Of a stretch of DNA of 64,000 nucleotides, positions 14,784 through 23,519 are shown in pieces (position 1 is the first letter of the stretch; every line of letters starts with the position of its first letter). The notes beneath the pieces are model-generated. The model had not been told where the DNA came from. It did not search any database and saw nothing but the letters and a program-made list of their open reading frames with translations. Source of the DNA: Kosakonia pseudosacchari (lineage in GTDB: Bacteria; Pseudomonadota; Gammaproteobacteria; Enterobacterales; Enterobacteriaceae); the NCBI RefSeq assembly GCF_900184035.1, contig NZ_FXWP01000010.1:62001-126000 (forward strand). The letters are read 5' to 3'. Both the position numbers and the translations under genes were made by a program.

Positions 14784-14820
14784 CTGACCTGGGGCTTTGT
14801 CCCCGGGTCAGTTTTCTTTT
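14784..14820 (+). ncRNA. greA leader terminator, GraL-type leader RNA
   Basis: In the dacB-greA interval, an 11-bp stem (CTGACCTGGGG / CCCCGGGTCAG, one mismatch) with a CTTTGT loop and a TTTTCTTTT tail lies 94 nt before the greA ATG. In E. coli the greA leader ends early at such a hairpin, giving the GraL RNAs that tune greA. The hairpin is seen directly; the GraL role is inferred from position. Confidence 0.7.
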
Positions 14821-14913
14821 GCTCCTGCCCGACGGTATATGCCGGTGTACGGGGGAGGTAGATCAGATGGGGTGGGTTACCGCTCCCTACAGGAAAGTTT
14901 AAGAGGTATAACA

Positions 14914-15390
14914 ATGCAAGCTATTCCGATGACCTTACGTGGTGCCGAAAAATTGCGCGAAGAACTGGAATTTCTGAAATCCGTTCGTCGTCCTGAAATC
15001 ATTGCCGCCATCGCGGAAGCCCGCGAACATGGCGATCTGAAAGAGAATGCGGAATATCACGCCGCGCGCGAGCAGCAAGGTTTCTGCGAAGGGCGAATTA
15101 AAGATATCGAAGCAAAATTGTCTAATGCGCAGGTGATCGACATTACTAAAATGCCGAAAAGCGGTCGTGTTATTTTTGGTTCCACCGTTACGGTATTGAA
15201 CCTCGATAACGATGAAGAGCAGACGTATCGCATTGTTGGCGATGATGAAGCCGACTTTAAACAGAACCTGATTTCAGTCAATTCGCCCATTGCCCGCGGC
15301 CTGGTAGGTAAAGAGCAAGACGATGTGGTGGTGATCCGCACGCCTGGCGGCGAAGTGGAATACGAAATTATCAAAGTAGAATATCTTTGA
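14914..15390 (+). CDS. greA: Transcript cleavage factor GreA
   Basis: Binds the RNA polymerase secondary channel and stimulates cleavage of backtracked RNA. 158 residues: N-terminal coiled coil with the acidic [15 protein letters not shown] tip (Asp/Glu at about 41 and 44) and a C-terminal FKBP-like domain ending [14 protein letters not shown]. The frame opens at 14797 inside the leader, but the ATG at 14914 ([14 protein letters not shown]), with AAGAGG upstream, is the conserved start. Confidence 0.97.
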   Translation: MQAIPMTLRGAEKLREELEFLKSVRRPEIIAAIAEAREHGDLKENAEYHAAREQQGFCEGRIKDIEAKLSNAQVIDITKMPKSGRVIFGSTVTVLNLDNDEEQTYRIVGDDEADFKQNLISVNSPIARGLVGKEQDDVVVIRTPGGEVEYEIIKVEYL

Positions 15391-15432
15391 TCGCTGCATT
15401 CGCGTCTATTGTTGACGAATTGTAAAGAAAAG

Positions 15433-15456
15433 AAAAAGGCCGCGCTGCGGCCTTTT
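15433..15456. terminator. Terminator between greA and yhbY
   Basis: AAAAGGCCGC / GCGGCCTTTT stem lying between convergent greA and yhbY. The flanking A and T runs allow action in both directions. Confidence 0.85.
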
Positions 15457-15542
15457 ATGAATTCCGGGAGCGTGGCATTTTGCACGTCTGCTGGCGGAAA
15501 CCCCTCGTTTTACACAGATTTTGTGTTCAATTCAGGATATCC

Positions 15543-15836
15543 TTAGCGTGGCAGCGAAATTTTACGCTCCGCGGTTGGGCGATAAAGCACCAGCGTTTTA
15601 CCGATGACCTGTACGCTGCAGGCGCCGGTTTCGCGAACGATAGCTTCCACGATCAAGGTCTTAGTTTCTCTGTCTTCAGAGGCGATCTTCACCTTGATGA
15701 GCTCATGGTGCTCTAGCGCTTGTTCAATCTCGGCCAGTACCCCTTCGGTCAAACCATTATTGCCAAGCATAACTACCGGCTTGAGCGGATGTGCCAGACC
15801 TTTCAGGTGCTGTTTTTGTTTAGTACTCAGATTCAT
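15543..15836 (-). CDS. yhbY: CRM-domain ribosome assembly factor YhbY
   Basis: RNA-binding protein (97 residues) that associates with pre-50S particles. A single CRM domain fills the protein: LKGLAHPLKPVVMLGNNGLTEGVLAEIEQAL includes the GxxG-like LGNNGLT loop, followed by HHELIKVKI. It is divergent from rlmE across a 118-nt region that carries the rlmE heat-shock promoter. Confidence 0.95.
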   Translation of the reverse strand: MNLSTKQKQHLKGLAHPLKPVVMLGNNGLTEGVLAEIEQALEHHELIKVKIASEDRETKTLIVEAIVRETGACSVQVIGKTLVLYRPTAERKISLPR

Positions 15837-15859
15837 CGTATATTTTGCTTACGTTGGGA

Positions 15860-15887
15860 TTGAAAACGGGTCATTCTACCGCCATCT
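15860..15887 (+). promoter_or_regulatory. Sigma-32 (heat-shock) promoter for rlmE-ftsH
   Basis: TTGAAA (15860-15865) and CGCCATCT (15880-15887) are 14 nt apart. The sigma-32 consensus is CTTGAAA, 13-15 nt, CCCCATNT, so the -10 differs at one position. In E. coli rlmE-ftsH is a heat-shock operon, which supports the call. Confidence 0.75.
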
Positions 15888-15954
15888 CCACTGTATCGCC
15901 AAATTGCGCGTCGAAATTTCTCGATGTCGACGATGAACCCGGATGGAAAGTTAA

Positions 15955-16581
15955 ATGACAGGTAAAAAGCGTTCTGCCAGCTCGAGCCGCTGGCTTCAGG
16001 AACACTTTAGCGATAAATATGTTCAACAGGCGCAGAAAAAAGGGTTGCGTTCCCGTGCCTGGTTTAAACTTGATGAAATACAGCAAAGTGACAAACTTTT
16101 TAAGCCGGGTATGACGGTTGTCGACTTGGGTGCTGCCCCTGGTGGATGGTCGCAATATGCGGTCACGCAGATTGGTGGTAATGGTCGTATCATCGCTTGC
16201 GATCTTTTACCGATGGATCCAATCGTTGGTGTGGACTTCCTTCAGGGCGATTTTCGTGATGAATTAGTTCTGAAAGCATTACTGGATCGCGTTGGCGACA
16301 GTAAAGTTCAGGTTGTCATGTCAGATATGGCGCCGAATATGAGCGGCACGCCTGCTGTTGATATCCCTCGTTCCATGTATCTTGTGGAGCTGGCGCTGGA
16401 GATGTGCCGTGATGTGTTGGCGCCGGGCGGAAGTTTTTTAGTGAAGGTGTTCCAGGGCGAAGGATTCGATGAGTATCTCACCGAAATTCGCTCCCTGTTT
16501 ACGAAGGTTAAAGTGCGTAAACCGGACTCTTCACGTGCGCGTTCACGTGAAGTGTATATTGTAGCGACCGGGCGAAAATGA
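15955..16581 (+). CDS. rlmE: 23S rRNA 2'-O-ribose U2552 methyltransferase RlmE (FtsJ/RrmJ)
   Basis: SAM-dependent enzyme that methylates U2552 in the A-loop during late 50S assembly. 208 residues. SAM-binding motif [15 protein letters not shown] (about 55-70). The catalytic K-D-K set is visible as Lys38 (RAWFKLDE), Asp ([12 protein letters not shown]) and Lys ([11 protein letters not shown]). It lies 102 nt before ftsH and shares its heat-shock promoter. Confidence 0.97.
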   Translation: MTGKKRSASSSRWLQEHFSDKYVQQAQKKGLRSRAWFKLDEIQQSDKLFKPGMTVVDLGAAPGGWSQYAVTQIGGNGRIIACDLLPMDPIVGVDFLQGDFRDELVLKALLDRVGDSKVQVVMSDMAPNMSGTPAVDIPRSMYLVELALEMCRDVLAPGGSFLVKVFQGEGFDEYLTEIRSLFTKVKVRKPDSSRARSREVYIVATGRK

Positions 16582-16683
16582 TACCCCGTCGATTTCGGCC
16601 TTTGGTTTGAAAGAGATGGGTTATGTTGTATCCTGACGCTGTTTTTAACACAGTTGTAATATGAGGTTAATCCCTTGAGTGAC

Positions 16684-18615
16684 ATGGCGAAAAACCTAAT
16701 ACTCTGGCTGGTCATTGCCGTCGTGCTGATGTCAGTATTCCAGAGCTTTGGGCCCAGCGAGTCGAATAGCCGTAAGGTGGACTATTCTACCTTCCTGCAA
16801 GAGGTCAACCAGGACCAGGTTCGCGAAGCGCGTATCAACGGACGTGAGATCAACGTTACCAAGAAAGATAGTAACCGTTACACGACTTACATCCCGGTCG
16901 AGGATCCGAAACTGCTCGACAACCTGGTGACAAAAAACGTCAAGGTTGTAGGTGAACCGCCGGAAGAGCAGAGCGTGCTGACGACGATCTTCATCTCCTG
17001 GTTCCCGATGCTGCTGCTGATTGGCGTCTGGATTTTCTTTATGCGTCAGATGCAGGGCGGCGGCGGCAAAGGCGCCATGTCGTTCGGCAAGAGCAAGGCG
17101 CGTATGCTTACGGAAGATCAGATCAAAACAACTTTCGCTGACGTTGCCGGTTGCGACGAAGCAAAAGAAGAAGTTGGCGAGCTGGTTGAATATCTGCGTG
17201 AGCCGAGCCGTTTCCAGAAACTGGGCGGTAAAATCCCGAAAGGCGTCCTGATGGTCGGTCCTCCGGGTACGGGTAAAACGCTGCTGGCGAAAGCGATCGC
17301 CGGTGAAGCGAAAGTACCGTTCTTCACTATTTCCGGTTCTGACTTTGTAGAAATGTTCGTTGGTGTTGGTGCATCTCGTGTGCGCGACATGTTCGAGCAA
17401 GCTAAGAAAGCAGCACCGTGCATTATCTTCATCGATGAAATCGACGCCGTAGGCCGCCAGCGTGGCGCAGGTCTGGGTGGTGGTCACGATGAGCGTGAAC
17501 AGACGCTAAACCAGATGCTGGTTGAAATGGATGGTTTCGAAGGCAACGAAGGTATTATCGTTATTGCCGCAACTAACCGTCCGGACGTACTCGATCCCGC
17601 TTTGTTGCGCCCGGGGCGTTTTGACCGCCAGGTTGTTGTCGGTCTGCCTGATGTTCGCGGTCGTGAGCAGATCCTGAAAGTCCATATGCGCCGTGTGCCG
17701 CTGTCGCCGGATATCGATGCTGCAATCATCGCACGTGGGACGCCAGGTTTCTCCGGTGCCGATCTGGCGAACCTGGTCAACGAAGCTGCGCTGTTTGCCG
17801 CTCGTGGTAACAAACGCGTTGTATCGATGGTCGAGTTTGAAAAAGCGAAAGACAAAATCATGATGGGTGCGGAACGTCGCTCCATGGTGATGACCGAAGC
17901 GCAGAAAGAGTCCACGGCATACCACGAAGCAGGCCATGCGATTATTGGTCGTCTGGTGCCGGAACACGATCCGGTACATAAAGTGACGATTATTCCGCGC
18001 GGCCGTGCGCTGGGTGTGACGTTCTTCCTGCCGGAAGGTGATGCGATTAGCGCCAGCCGCCAGAAACTGGAAAGCCAGATTTCAACGCTGTACGGTGGCC
18101 GTCTGGCAGAAGAGATCATTTACGGCGTTGAACATGTTTCTACCGGTGCGTCGAACGATATTAAAGTCGCGACCAACCTGGCGCGTAACATGGTCACCCA
18201 GTGGGGCTTCTCTGACAAACTCGGTCCGCTGCTTTACGCGGAAGAGGAAGGCGAAGTATTCCTGGGGCGTAGCGTTGCAAAAGCGAAACATATGTCCGAT
18301 GAAACTGCACGCATCATCGACCAGGAAGTGAAATCGCTTATTGAACGTAACTACAATCGCGCACGTCAGCTGCTTAATGAAAATATGGATATTCTGCATG
18401 CGATGAAAGATGCTCTGATGAAATATGAGACTATCGATGCGCCGCAGATTGATGACCTGATGTCACGCCGCGATGTTCGTCCGCCTGCAGGTTGGGAAGA
18501 ACCTGGAACGAACAACTCTGACAATAATGGTACGCCGCGAGCGCCGCGTCCGGTCGATGAACCGCGTACGCCAAACCCGGGCAATACCATGTCAGAACAG
18601 CTGGGCGACAAATAA
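16684..18615 (+). CDS. ftsH: ATP-dependent membrane zinc protease FtsH
   Basis: Hexameric inner-membrane AAA+ metalloprotease that degrades LpxC, sigma-32, SecY and other substrates. 643 residues from this ATG: TM1 (about 4-22), a periplasmic domain, TM2 (about 100-118), an AAA domain with Walker A GPPGTGKT, pore FVGVGASRV and Walker B IIFIDEID, then the HEAGH zinc site (about 414-418). The tail is Pro/Asn-rich. A TTG at 16675 has better spacing to the GAGG at 16663-16666, so a 3-residue longer form (MSDMAKN) is possible. Confidence 0.96.
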   Translation: MAKNLILWLVIAVVLMSVFQSFGPSESNSRKVDYSTFLQEVNQDQVREARINGREINVTKKDSNRYTTYIPVEDPKLLDNLVTKNVKVVGEPPEEQSVLTTIFISWFPMLLLIGVWIFFMRQMQGGGGKGAMSFGKSKARMLTEDQIKTTFADVAGCDEAKEEVGELVEYLREPSRFQKLGGKIPKGVLMVGPPGTGKTLLAKAIAGEAKVPFFTISGSDFVEMFVGVGASRVRDMFEQAKKAAPCIIFIDEIDAVGRQRGAGLGGGHDEREQTLNQMLVEMDGFEGNEGIIVIAATNRPDVLDPALLRPGRFDRQVVVGLPDVRGREQILKVHMRRVPLSPDIDAAIIARGTPGFSGADLANLVNEAALFAARGNKRVVSMVEFEKAKDKIMMGAERRSMVMTEAQKESTAYHEAGHAIIGRLVPEHDPVHKVTIIPRGRALGVTFFLPEGDAISASRQKLESQISTLYGGRLAEEIIYGVEHVSTGASNDIKVATNLARNMVTQWGFSDKLGPLLYAEEEGEVFLGRSVAKAKHMSDETARIIDQEVKSLIERNYNRARQLLNENMDILHAMKDALMKYETIDAPQIDDLMSRRDVRPPAGWEEPGTNNSDNNGTPRAPRPVDEPRTPNPGNTMSEQLGDK

Positions 18616-18644
18616 GTATTTGCGCTGATGATCTGCTTTTAATG

Positions 18645-18678
18645 AAAACCCCGGGGCTTGCTCCGGGGTTTTTCTTTT
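18645..18678 (+). terminator. Terminator after ftsH
   Basis: AACCCCGG...CCGGGGTT stem plus T-rich tail (TTTTTCTTTT), between ftsH and folP. Confidence 0.88.
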
Positions 18679-18713
18679 AATTTCTAACTGCCACAACCTC
18701 AGGGATTTTAGTC

Positions 18714-19562
18714 ATGAAACTCCATGCTCAGGGCTCAACACTGGATTTGTCTCACCCCCATGTAATGGGCATCCTCAATGTAACGCCGGATTCTTTTTCG
18801 GATGGCGGTGCACATAACACATTGATCGAGGCGGTAAAGCACGCGAACCTGATGATCAATGCAGGGGCGACAATTGTGGATATCGGTGGGGAATCGACGC
18901 GTCCTGGAGCGGCTGATGTCAGTGTAGAAGAGGAGCTTGAACGCGTAATCCCGGTTGTTGAAGCCGTCGCACAGCGTTTCGAGGTATGGATTTCCGTCGA
19001 TACATCTAAACCTGAAGTCATTCGCGAATCGGCGCGAGTAGGCGCACATATCATTAACGATATCCGTTCATTAACAGAACCGGGCGCGCTGGAAGCCGCC
19101 GCACAAACCGGGCTACCGGTGTGCCTGATGCATATGCAAGGTCAGCCAAAAACCATGCAGGAAGCGCCGAAATACGACGATGTGTTTGCCGACGTGAATC
19201 GCTTTTTTATCGATCATATAGCACGATGCGAGCAGGCTGGGATCGCAAAAGAGAAATTGTTGCTCGACCCGGGATTCGGTTTCGGTAAAAATCTCTCCCA
19301 CAATTATGCATTGCTTGCCCGCCTGGCTGAGTTTCACCATCTTGGCTTACCTCTGTTGGTCGGAATGTCGCGTAAGTCGATGGTAGGCCAGCTACTCAAT
19401 GTCGGCCCCTCCGAGCGGTTAAGCGGTAGTCTGGCTTGCGCAGTGATCGCGGCAATGCAAGGCGCGCATATTATTCGTGTTCACGATGTAAAAGAAACAG
19501 TAGAAGCTATGCGGGTGGTGGAAGCCACGCTGTCAGCGAAGGAAAACAAACGCTATGAGTAA
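18714..19562 (+). CDS. folP: Dihydropteroate synthase FolP
   Basis: Condenses 6-hydroxymethyl-dihydropterin diphosphate with p-aminobenzoate in folate synthesis; the sulfonamide target. 282 residues as in E. coli, TIM-barrel. Signatures: [24 protein letters not shown], and [11 protein letters not shown]. The stop overlaps the glmM start by 8 nt, so the two genes are coupled. Confidence 0.97.
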   Translation: MKLHAQGSTLDLSHPHVMGILNVTPDSFSDGGAHNTLIEAVKHANLMINAGATIVDIGGESTRPGAADVSVEEELERVIPVVEAVAQRFEVWISVDTSKPEVIRESARVGAHIINDIRSLTEPGALEAAAQTGLPVCLMHMQGQPKTMQEAPKYDDVFADVNRFFIDHIARCEQAGIAKEKLLLDPGFGFGKNLSHNYALLARLAEFHHLGLPLLVGMSRKSMVGQLLNVGPSERLSGSLACAVIAAMQGAHIIRVHDVKETVEAMRVVEATLSAKENKRYE

Positions 19563-20895
19563 TCGTAAATATTTTGGCACCGATGGTATTCGCGGCCGCG
19601 TTGGTGACGCACCGATCACCCCTGATTTTGTGCTTAAGCTGGGTTGGGCTGCCGGGAAAGTACTGGCGCGTCATGGTTCACGTAAGATCATCATTGGTAA
19701 AGACACCCGTATTTCAGGTTATATGCTGGAATCAGCGCTCGAGGCCGGGCTTGCGGCGGCTGGTCTTTCCGCGTCCTTTACCGGACCCATGCCCACGCCG
19801 GCCGTAGCCTACCTTACGCGCACATTTCGCGCAGAAGCGGGAATTGTAATTTCGGCTTCGCATAACCCTTTCTATGACAATGGCATCAAATTCTTCTCTA
19901 TTGACGGTACAAAACTGCCGGATGCTGTAGAAGAGGCGATTGAAGCCGAGATGGAAAAGGAACTGACTTGCGTTGACTCCGCCGAACTGGGTAAGGCCAG
20001 CCGTATTGTTGATGCCGCCGGGCGTTATATCGAGTTTTGCAAAGCGACGTTTCCGAATGAACTGAGCCTGAATGGGTTAAAAATCGTGGTTGATTGCGCC
20101 AATGGCGCGACTTATCACATTGCACCGAGTGTTTTTCGCGAACTGGGGGCGAAGGTGATTGCCATTGGATGTGAACCGGATGGCGTAAACATCAACGAAA
20201 AGTGTGGCGCGACGGACGTGGCAGCACTGCAGCAGCGCGTTTTGATTGAGAAAGCCGATTTGGGCATTGCCTTTGATGGTGACGGCGATCGCGTCATTAT
20301 GGTCGATCACGAAGGTAACAAGGTCGATGGCGATCAAATCATGTATATCATTGCCCGCGAAGGGTTGCGCCAGGGGCAGTTGCGCGGTGGTGCAGTTGGC
20401 ACACTCATGAGCAATATGGGGCTTGAACTGGCGCTTAAGCAACTGGGTATTCCCTTTGCGCGCGCGAAAGTGGGCGACCGTTATGTGCTGGAAAAAATGC
20501 AGGAGAAGGGCTGGCGCATCGGTGCTGAAAACTCCGGTCATGTAATTTTGCTCGATAAAACGACGACCGGGGACGGTATCGTGGCCGGTTTGCAGGTGGT
20601 TGCCGCAATGGTGCGTAACCATATGTCTCTGCATGATTTGTGCAGCGGCATGAAGATGTTCCCGCAGGTGCTGGTGAATGTGCGTTTTACCGCAGGTATT
20701 GGCGATCCACTGGAAGACGAAACGGTCAAGGCGGTGACGGCAGAAGTGGAAGCGACACTGGCTGGCCGTGGTCGTGTGCTGCTGCGTAAATCCGGTACTG
20801 AGCCGTTAATTCGCGTCATGGTAGAAGGTGAAGACGAGGCGCAAGTGACATCGCTGGCGAATCGCATCGCTGATGCAGTTAAGGCTGTAAAATAG
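19555..20895 (+). CDS. glmM: Phosphoglucosamine mutase GlmM
   Basis: Interconverts glucosamine-6-P and glucosamine-1-P for UDP-GlcNAc synthesis. 446 residues, one more than E. coli. The phosphoserine loop is [15 protein letters not shown] (Ser at about 102), the metal loop AFDGDGDRV, the sugar-binding loop GAENSGHVI and the phosphate loop [14 protein letters not shown]. All four active-site segments are intact. Confidence 0.98.
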   Translation: MSNRKYFGTDGIRGRVGDAPITPDFVLKLGWAAGKVLARHGSRKIIIGKDTRISGYMLESALEAGLAAAGLSASFTGPMPTPAVAYLTRTFRAEAGIVISASHNPFYDNGIKFFSIDGTKLPDAVEEAIEAEMEKELTCVDSAELGKASRIVDAAGRYIEFCKATFPNELSLNGLKIVVDCANGATYHIAPSVFRELGAKVIAIGCEPDGVNINEKCGATDVAALQQRVLIEKADLGIAFDGDGDRVIMVDHEGNKVDGDQIMYIIAREGLRQGQLRGGAVGTLMSNMGLELALKQLGIPFARAKVGDRYVLEKMQEKGWRIGAENSGHVILLDKTTTGDGIVAGLQVVAAMVRNHMSLHDLCSGMKMFPQVLVNVRFTAGIGDPLEDETVKAVTAEVEATLAGRGRVLLRKSGTEPLIRVMVEGEDEAQVTSLANRIADAVKAVK

Positions 20896-20909
20896 TGCGA
20901 TAAGTGCTT

Positions 20910-20937
20910 AAAAAGGCGGCTGTTGCCGCCTTTTTAA
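20910..20937 (+). terminator. Terminator after glmM
   Basis: AAAAAGGCGGC / GCCGCCTTTTT hairpin with a 4-nt loop, ahead of secG. Confidence 0.9.
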
Positions 20938-21119
20938 TAGCCCGGGATCGCAATTTTGCTGTTTTTTTCCGCACTTGATAAAATGCGCTTAAATTGCCCT
21001 TGCGAAGGTGATTCGCTTTGGTTAGTATTCACACCCGCTTCAGTGGGAAAGCAAGAAACATCCCACTTTTATTGGTTTGAAGCATTGGCTGCGGCAACCC
21101 CGCAAGGAACAGGTTGATT

Positions 21120-21452
21120 ATGTACGAAGCTCTTTTAGTTATTTTCCTTATTGTAGCGCTGGCTCTTGTAGGCCTGATCATGCTGCAGCAAGGTAAAGGC
21201 GCTGACATGGGAGCCTCCTTTGGCGCTGGCGCGTCCGGTACGCTGTTCGGTTCAAGTGGTTCTGGTAACTTCATGACCCGTACAACTGCTGTGCTGGCAA
21301 CACTGTTCTTTATTATTAGCCTTGTGCTGGGCAACATTAACAGCAATAAAACCAATAAAGGGAGCGAGTGGGACAATCTGAGCGCACCGGTGAAGAGTGA
21401 GCAAACTCAGCCTGCAGCTCCGGCGCAGCCGACCAGCGATATCCCGCATTAA
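21120..21452 (+). CDS. secG: Protein translocase subunit SecG
   Basis: Small subunit of SecYEG, 110 residues, with two membrane helices (about 3-22 and 54-72) joined by the conserved LQQGKGADMGASFGAGAS loop. The ATG at 21120 gives MYEALLVIF as in E. coli; the frame opens 6 nt earlier. It ends 12 nt before tRNA leuU, so both may share a transcript. Confidence 0.97.
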   Translation: MYEALLVIFLIVALALVGLIMLQQGKGADMGASFGAGASGTLFGSSGSGNFMTRTTAVLATLFFIISLVLGNINSNKTNKGSEWDNLSAPVKSEQTQPAAPAQPTSDIPH

Positions 21453-21464
21453 TAAGTAAGTCGT

Positions 21465-21551
21465 GCCGAGGTGGTGGAATTGGTAGACACGCTACCTTGA
21501 GGTGGTAGTGCCCGATTGGGCTTACGGGTTCAAGTCCCGTCCTCGGTACCA
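21465..21551 (+). tRNA. leuU: tRNA-Leu(GAG)
   Basis: 87-nt class II tRNA with anticodon GAG at 21499-21501, a long variable arm (TGCCCGATTGGGCTTA), TPsiC loop GGTTCAAGTCC and encoded CCA (21549-21551). The acceptor stem GCCGAGG pairs with CCTCGGT. An imperfect copy of its last 18 nt lies at 31493-31510. Confidence 0.97.
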
Positions 21552-21560
21552 ATATTCCGG

Positions 21561-21590
21561 AAAAAAGACATCGCAAGATGTCTTTTTTTT
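21561..21590 (+). terminator. Terminator after leuU
   Basis: AAAAAAGACATC / GATGTCTTTTTT hairpin with loop GCAA, followed by more Ts. It ends the secG-leuU transcript just before the repeat arrays. Confidence 0.9.
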
Positions 21591-21614
21591 TGCCTGTCAA
21601 TTAGTACATTGCCA

Positions 21615-21686
21615 AACCTTTCAACCTTTCAACCTTTCAACCTTTCAACCTTTCAACCTTTCAACCTTTCAACCTTTCAACCTTTC
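21615..21686 (+). repeat. Octamer tandem array, (AACCTTTC)x9
   Basis: Nine perfect head-to-tail copies of AACCTTTC, then a broken tenth copy (AACCTTCC) running into unique sequence. Translation in any frame gives only period-8 peptides with no RBS, so I read it as non-coding. It starts 24 nt after the leuU terminator. Confidence 0.95.
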
Positions 21687-21713
21687 AACCTTCCAGTCCT
21701 TCAACCTCAAACT

Positions 21714-21804
21714 TCAAACCTCAAACCTCAAACCTCAAACCTCAAACCTCAAACCTCAAACCTCAAACCTCATACCTCATACCTCATACCTCATACCTCA
21801 ATCC
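21714..21804 (+). repeat. Heptamer tandem array, (TCAAACC)x8-(TCATACC)x4-(TCAATCC)x1
   Basis: Thirteen consecutive heptamers in three homogeneous blocks: eight TCAAACC (21714-21769), four TCATACC (21770-21797) and one TCAATCC. It follows the octamer array after a 27-nt junction that itself holds degenerate copies (TTCAACCTCAAACT). The block structure suggests expansion by slippage of successive variants. Confidence 0.95.
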
Positions 21805-22129
21805 TCAAAGCCCTTCAATGTATTCGACAGGTAATTGCTTCAGTGCTTATTAATTCCACGATTAATATAAAAAATCGTCCCGCGCAAGGCGCTATCTTGC
21901 TAGCCAATAGTAATGGCTTGCTAAAGAGCAAGTTAAGATCGCATTAATTTCATATTAATCTTAAAAATCATTGATATAAGTCATCATCAAAAATTTATTT
22001 ACTGGTCTGAGGAGTAAAATTGATCAAGATTCGGTTTTTAATTATTTATTAATCTGCGCCTCTTCGGTTGCTTTAATTTAGATGCGTGATTATCTTGGCC
22101 TCGTTTTCAACGATGTCTGGATTTTTTAT
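21805..22129 (+). other. AT-rich leader of the fimbrial operon
   Basis: About 325 nt of markedly AT-rich DNA between the repeat arrays and the chaperone gene. It holds a short hairpin (CTTGCT / AGCAAG, 21917-21932) and a strong GAGGAG (22009-22014) followed by a TTG and ten codons (22020-22052, MIKIRFLIIY). I could not pick a convincing promoter among the many TA-rich hexamers. The base composition suggests H-NS binding, which is inference. Confidence 0.5.
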
Positions 22130-22897
22130 ATGTACTGCGTTTCCTTATTAAGAAAGATCACATCTGTGTCTGTGATTCTATTCTTCGGATTGAAAATGTC
22201 CGTAGCCTTCGCTCTTCCTGAAATAGGAATAGGAAGCATGTATGACACACTTACGCCTGATAAACAGTCTATTGCTAAACGTATTTATAATACCGGGACA
22301 TCTACTGCGTTTGTCCGGGTAGATATGCTGGAAGTAAATATTGATAAAAGCGGGAAAGTTGTTGAATTACCTCTAAAAGAACTATCAGGAAATTCATTGC
22401 AAAAAGACAGACTGATTGTCACCCCGTTAAGGATGATTATTCCACCAGGAGGTTTTCAATCCGTAAGGATTATGTGGCCTGGTGATCGGTCGGTTGAAAA
22501 ATATTATCGAGTAAGATTTATTCCTGTGCTTCCTAAAACAGATGATGGTTTTGGCTTAAGCAATAAGGAAGTTGATGATTACCGTAAAAAAGCATTGAGT
22601 GCCGGGCTAAATGTATTATCCGGTTACGGTACGCTGGTTATTGTTTTACCGACGAAGCCTGTTTTCAGTACACAAATTGAATCATCTTCGCCTTCGGCAA
22701 TTCGTGTAACTAACAAAGGCACCGCGACTATTGTTTTGGAAAATATCCGCAATTGCACTTCCGCTGGTACGGAATGTAATAGCGCGAAGCGTCTTTTTAT
22801 CCTTCCTGGCAAAACGAAGGAAATTGATAAAAGCAAAGGACGCACAACCCTTTTCACCCTTATTGAAGGGGAAAACCAAAAGAAACTACGTTTCTAA
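22130..22897 (+). CDS. CS1/CFA-I-type (alpha) fimbrial periplasmic chaperone
   Basis: First gene of a chaperone-usher operon. It resembles the CooB/CfaA/TcfA group: a signal peptide (MYCVSLLRKITSVSVILFFG, cleaved near AFA-LPEIG), then an Ig-like N-domain with PLRMIIPPGGFQSVRIMWPG, which resembles the beta-strand region that donates to subunits. A C-domain with two cysteines (NCTSAGTEC) follows. The frame is open to 22082, adding 16 residues, but the ATG at 22130 gives a normal signal peptide; neither start has a good RBS. It should hold pilins in the periplasm for the usher. Low GC compared with the core genes around it. Confidence 0.82.
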   Translation: MYCVSLLRKITSVSVILFFGLKMSVAFALPEIGIGSMYDTLTPDKQSIAKRIYNTGTSTAFVRVDMLEVNIDKSGKVVELPLKELSGNSLQKDRLIVTPLRMIIPPGGFQSVRIMWPGDRSVEKYYRVRFIPVLPKTDDGFGLSNKEVDDYRKKALSAGLNVLSGYGTLVIVLPTKPVFSTQIESSSPSAIRVTNKGTATIVLENIRNCTSAGTECNSAKRLFILPGKTKEIDKSKGRTTLFTLIEGENQKKLRF

Positions 22898-22956
22898 TGT
22901 TACGAAGTAAGTTGTAAATAAGCAGAGTTATACTCTTTAAATTGAAAGGATTGACC

Positions 22957-23478
22957 ATGTTGACTAATAAAATTGCAAAAGCTTGTCTTTTTGGTGGTGC
23001 GCTGTCTTTGTCCGTATTAGGCAGTTCAATGGCGATGGCAGCCAACCAGCAAAGTTATAACATTGACGTATATGCGCATGTCCCAAGCGACGATTTCCAA
23101 ATCGAACCTGTTGAAAGCGGCTGGATTAATCAGGCTCAAGAAATTGAATATGATATCACCACGTCCAAATTAAAAGCTTTTGAAAAACAGTTCCAATATA
23201 AGAACGTTTCAGGTGGCATTCAGGCAACACTGATGAATACCGATGCTAACGGCCAGGCTATCTTATCAAATGGTACAGATACTATTCCGCTGAAAGTGGA
23301 ATTCAATGGCGTTGAACTGGATAATTCAGCGAAAACCGTTGTCGATGCTACCGCTGCAAGTGCAGGTGGTCGTACTACGCTGCGTATTAGCCAGGATGAT
23401 ACGCAACCTCTTACTGTTGAAGGTGATTTTACCGGCCAGGTGGCGATGATTTTTGAAGAAGCAGTTACAACGCCTTAA
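22957..23478 (+). CDS. CS1-type major fimbrial subunit
   Basis: Major pilin candidate of 173 residues. The signal peptide MLTNKIAKACLFGGALSLSV...AMA is cleaved before ANQQSYNIDVYAHVPS. The mature protein (about 145 residues) has no cysteine, as in the CFA/I-CS1 pilin family, and shows the family layout: an N-terminal beta-strand usable for donor-strand exchange, then IPLKVEFNGVEL, and a C-terminal GDFTGQVAMIFE strand. AAAGGA precedes the ATG at 22957. The gene lies 59 nt after the chaperone. Function is inferred from position and family features. Confidence 0.82.
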   Translation: MLTNKIAKACLFGGALSLSVLGSSMAMAANQQSYNIDVYAHVPSDDFQIEPVESGWINQAQEIEYDITTSKLKAFEKQFQYKNVSGGIQATLMNTDANGQAILSNGTDTIPLKVEFNGVELDNSAKTVVDATAASAGGRTTLRISQDDTQPLTVEGDFTGQVAMIFEEAVTTP

Positions 23479-23519
23479 TTTCTTAAGCCCGTTTATAATT
23501 TAAAAATCATCTATATATT

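Noticed and set aside
21615-21804. CRISPR array
   Set aside because: Units are 7-8 nt and directly adjacent, with no spacers and no cas genes nearby.
21502-21947. Open frames of 110 and 143 codons running through the repeat arrays (FQPFNLST-type repeated peptide)
   Set aside because: They begin inside or beside leuU, have no RBS, and their sequence simply mirrors the octamer and heptamer repeats; two frames are open at once.
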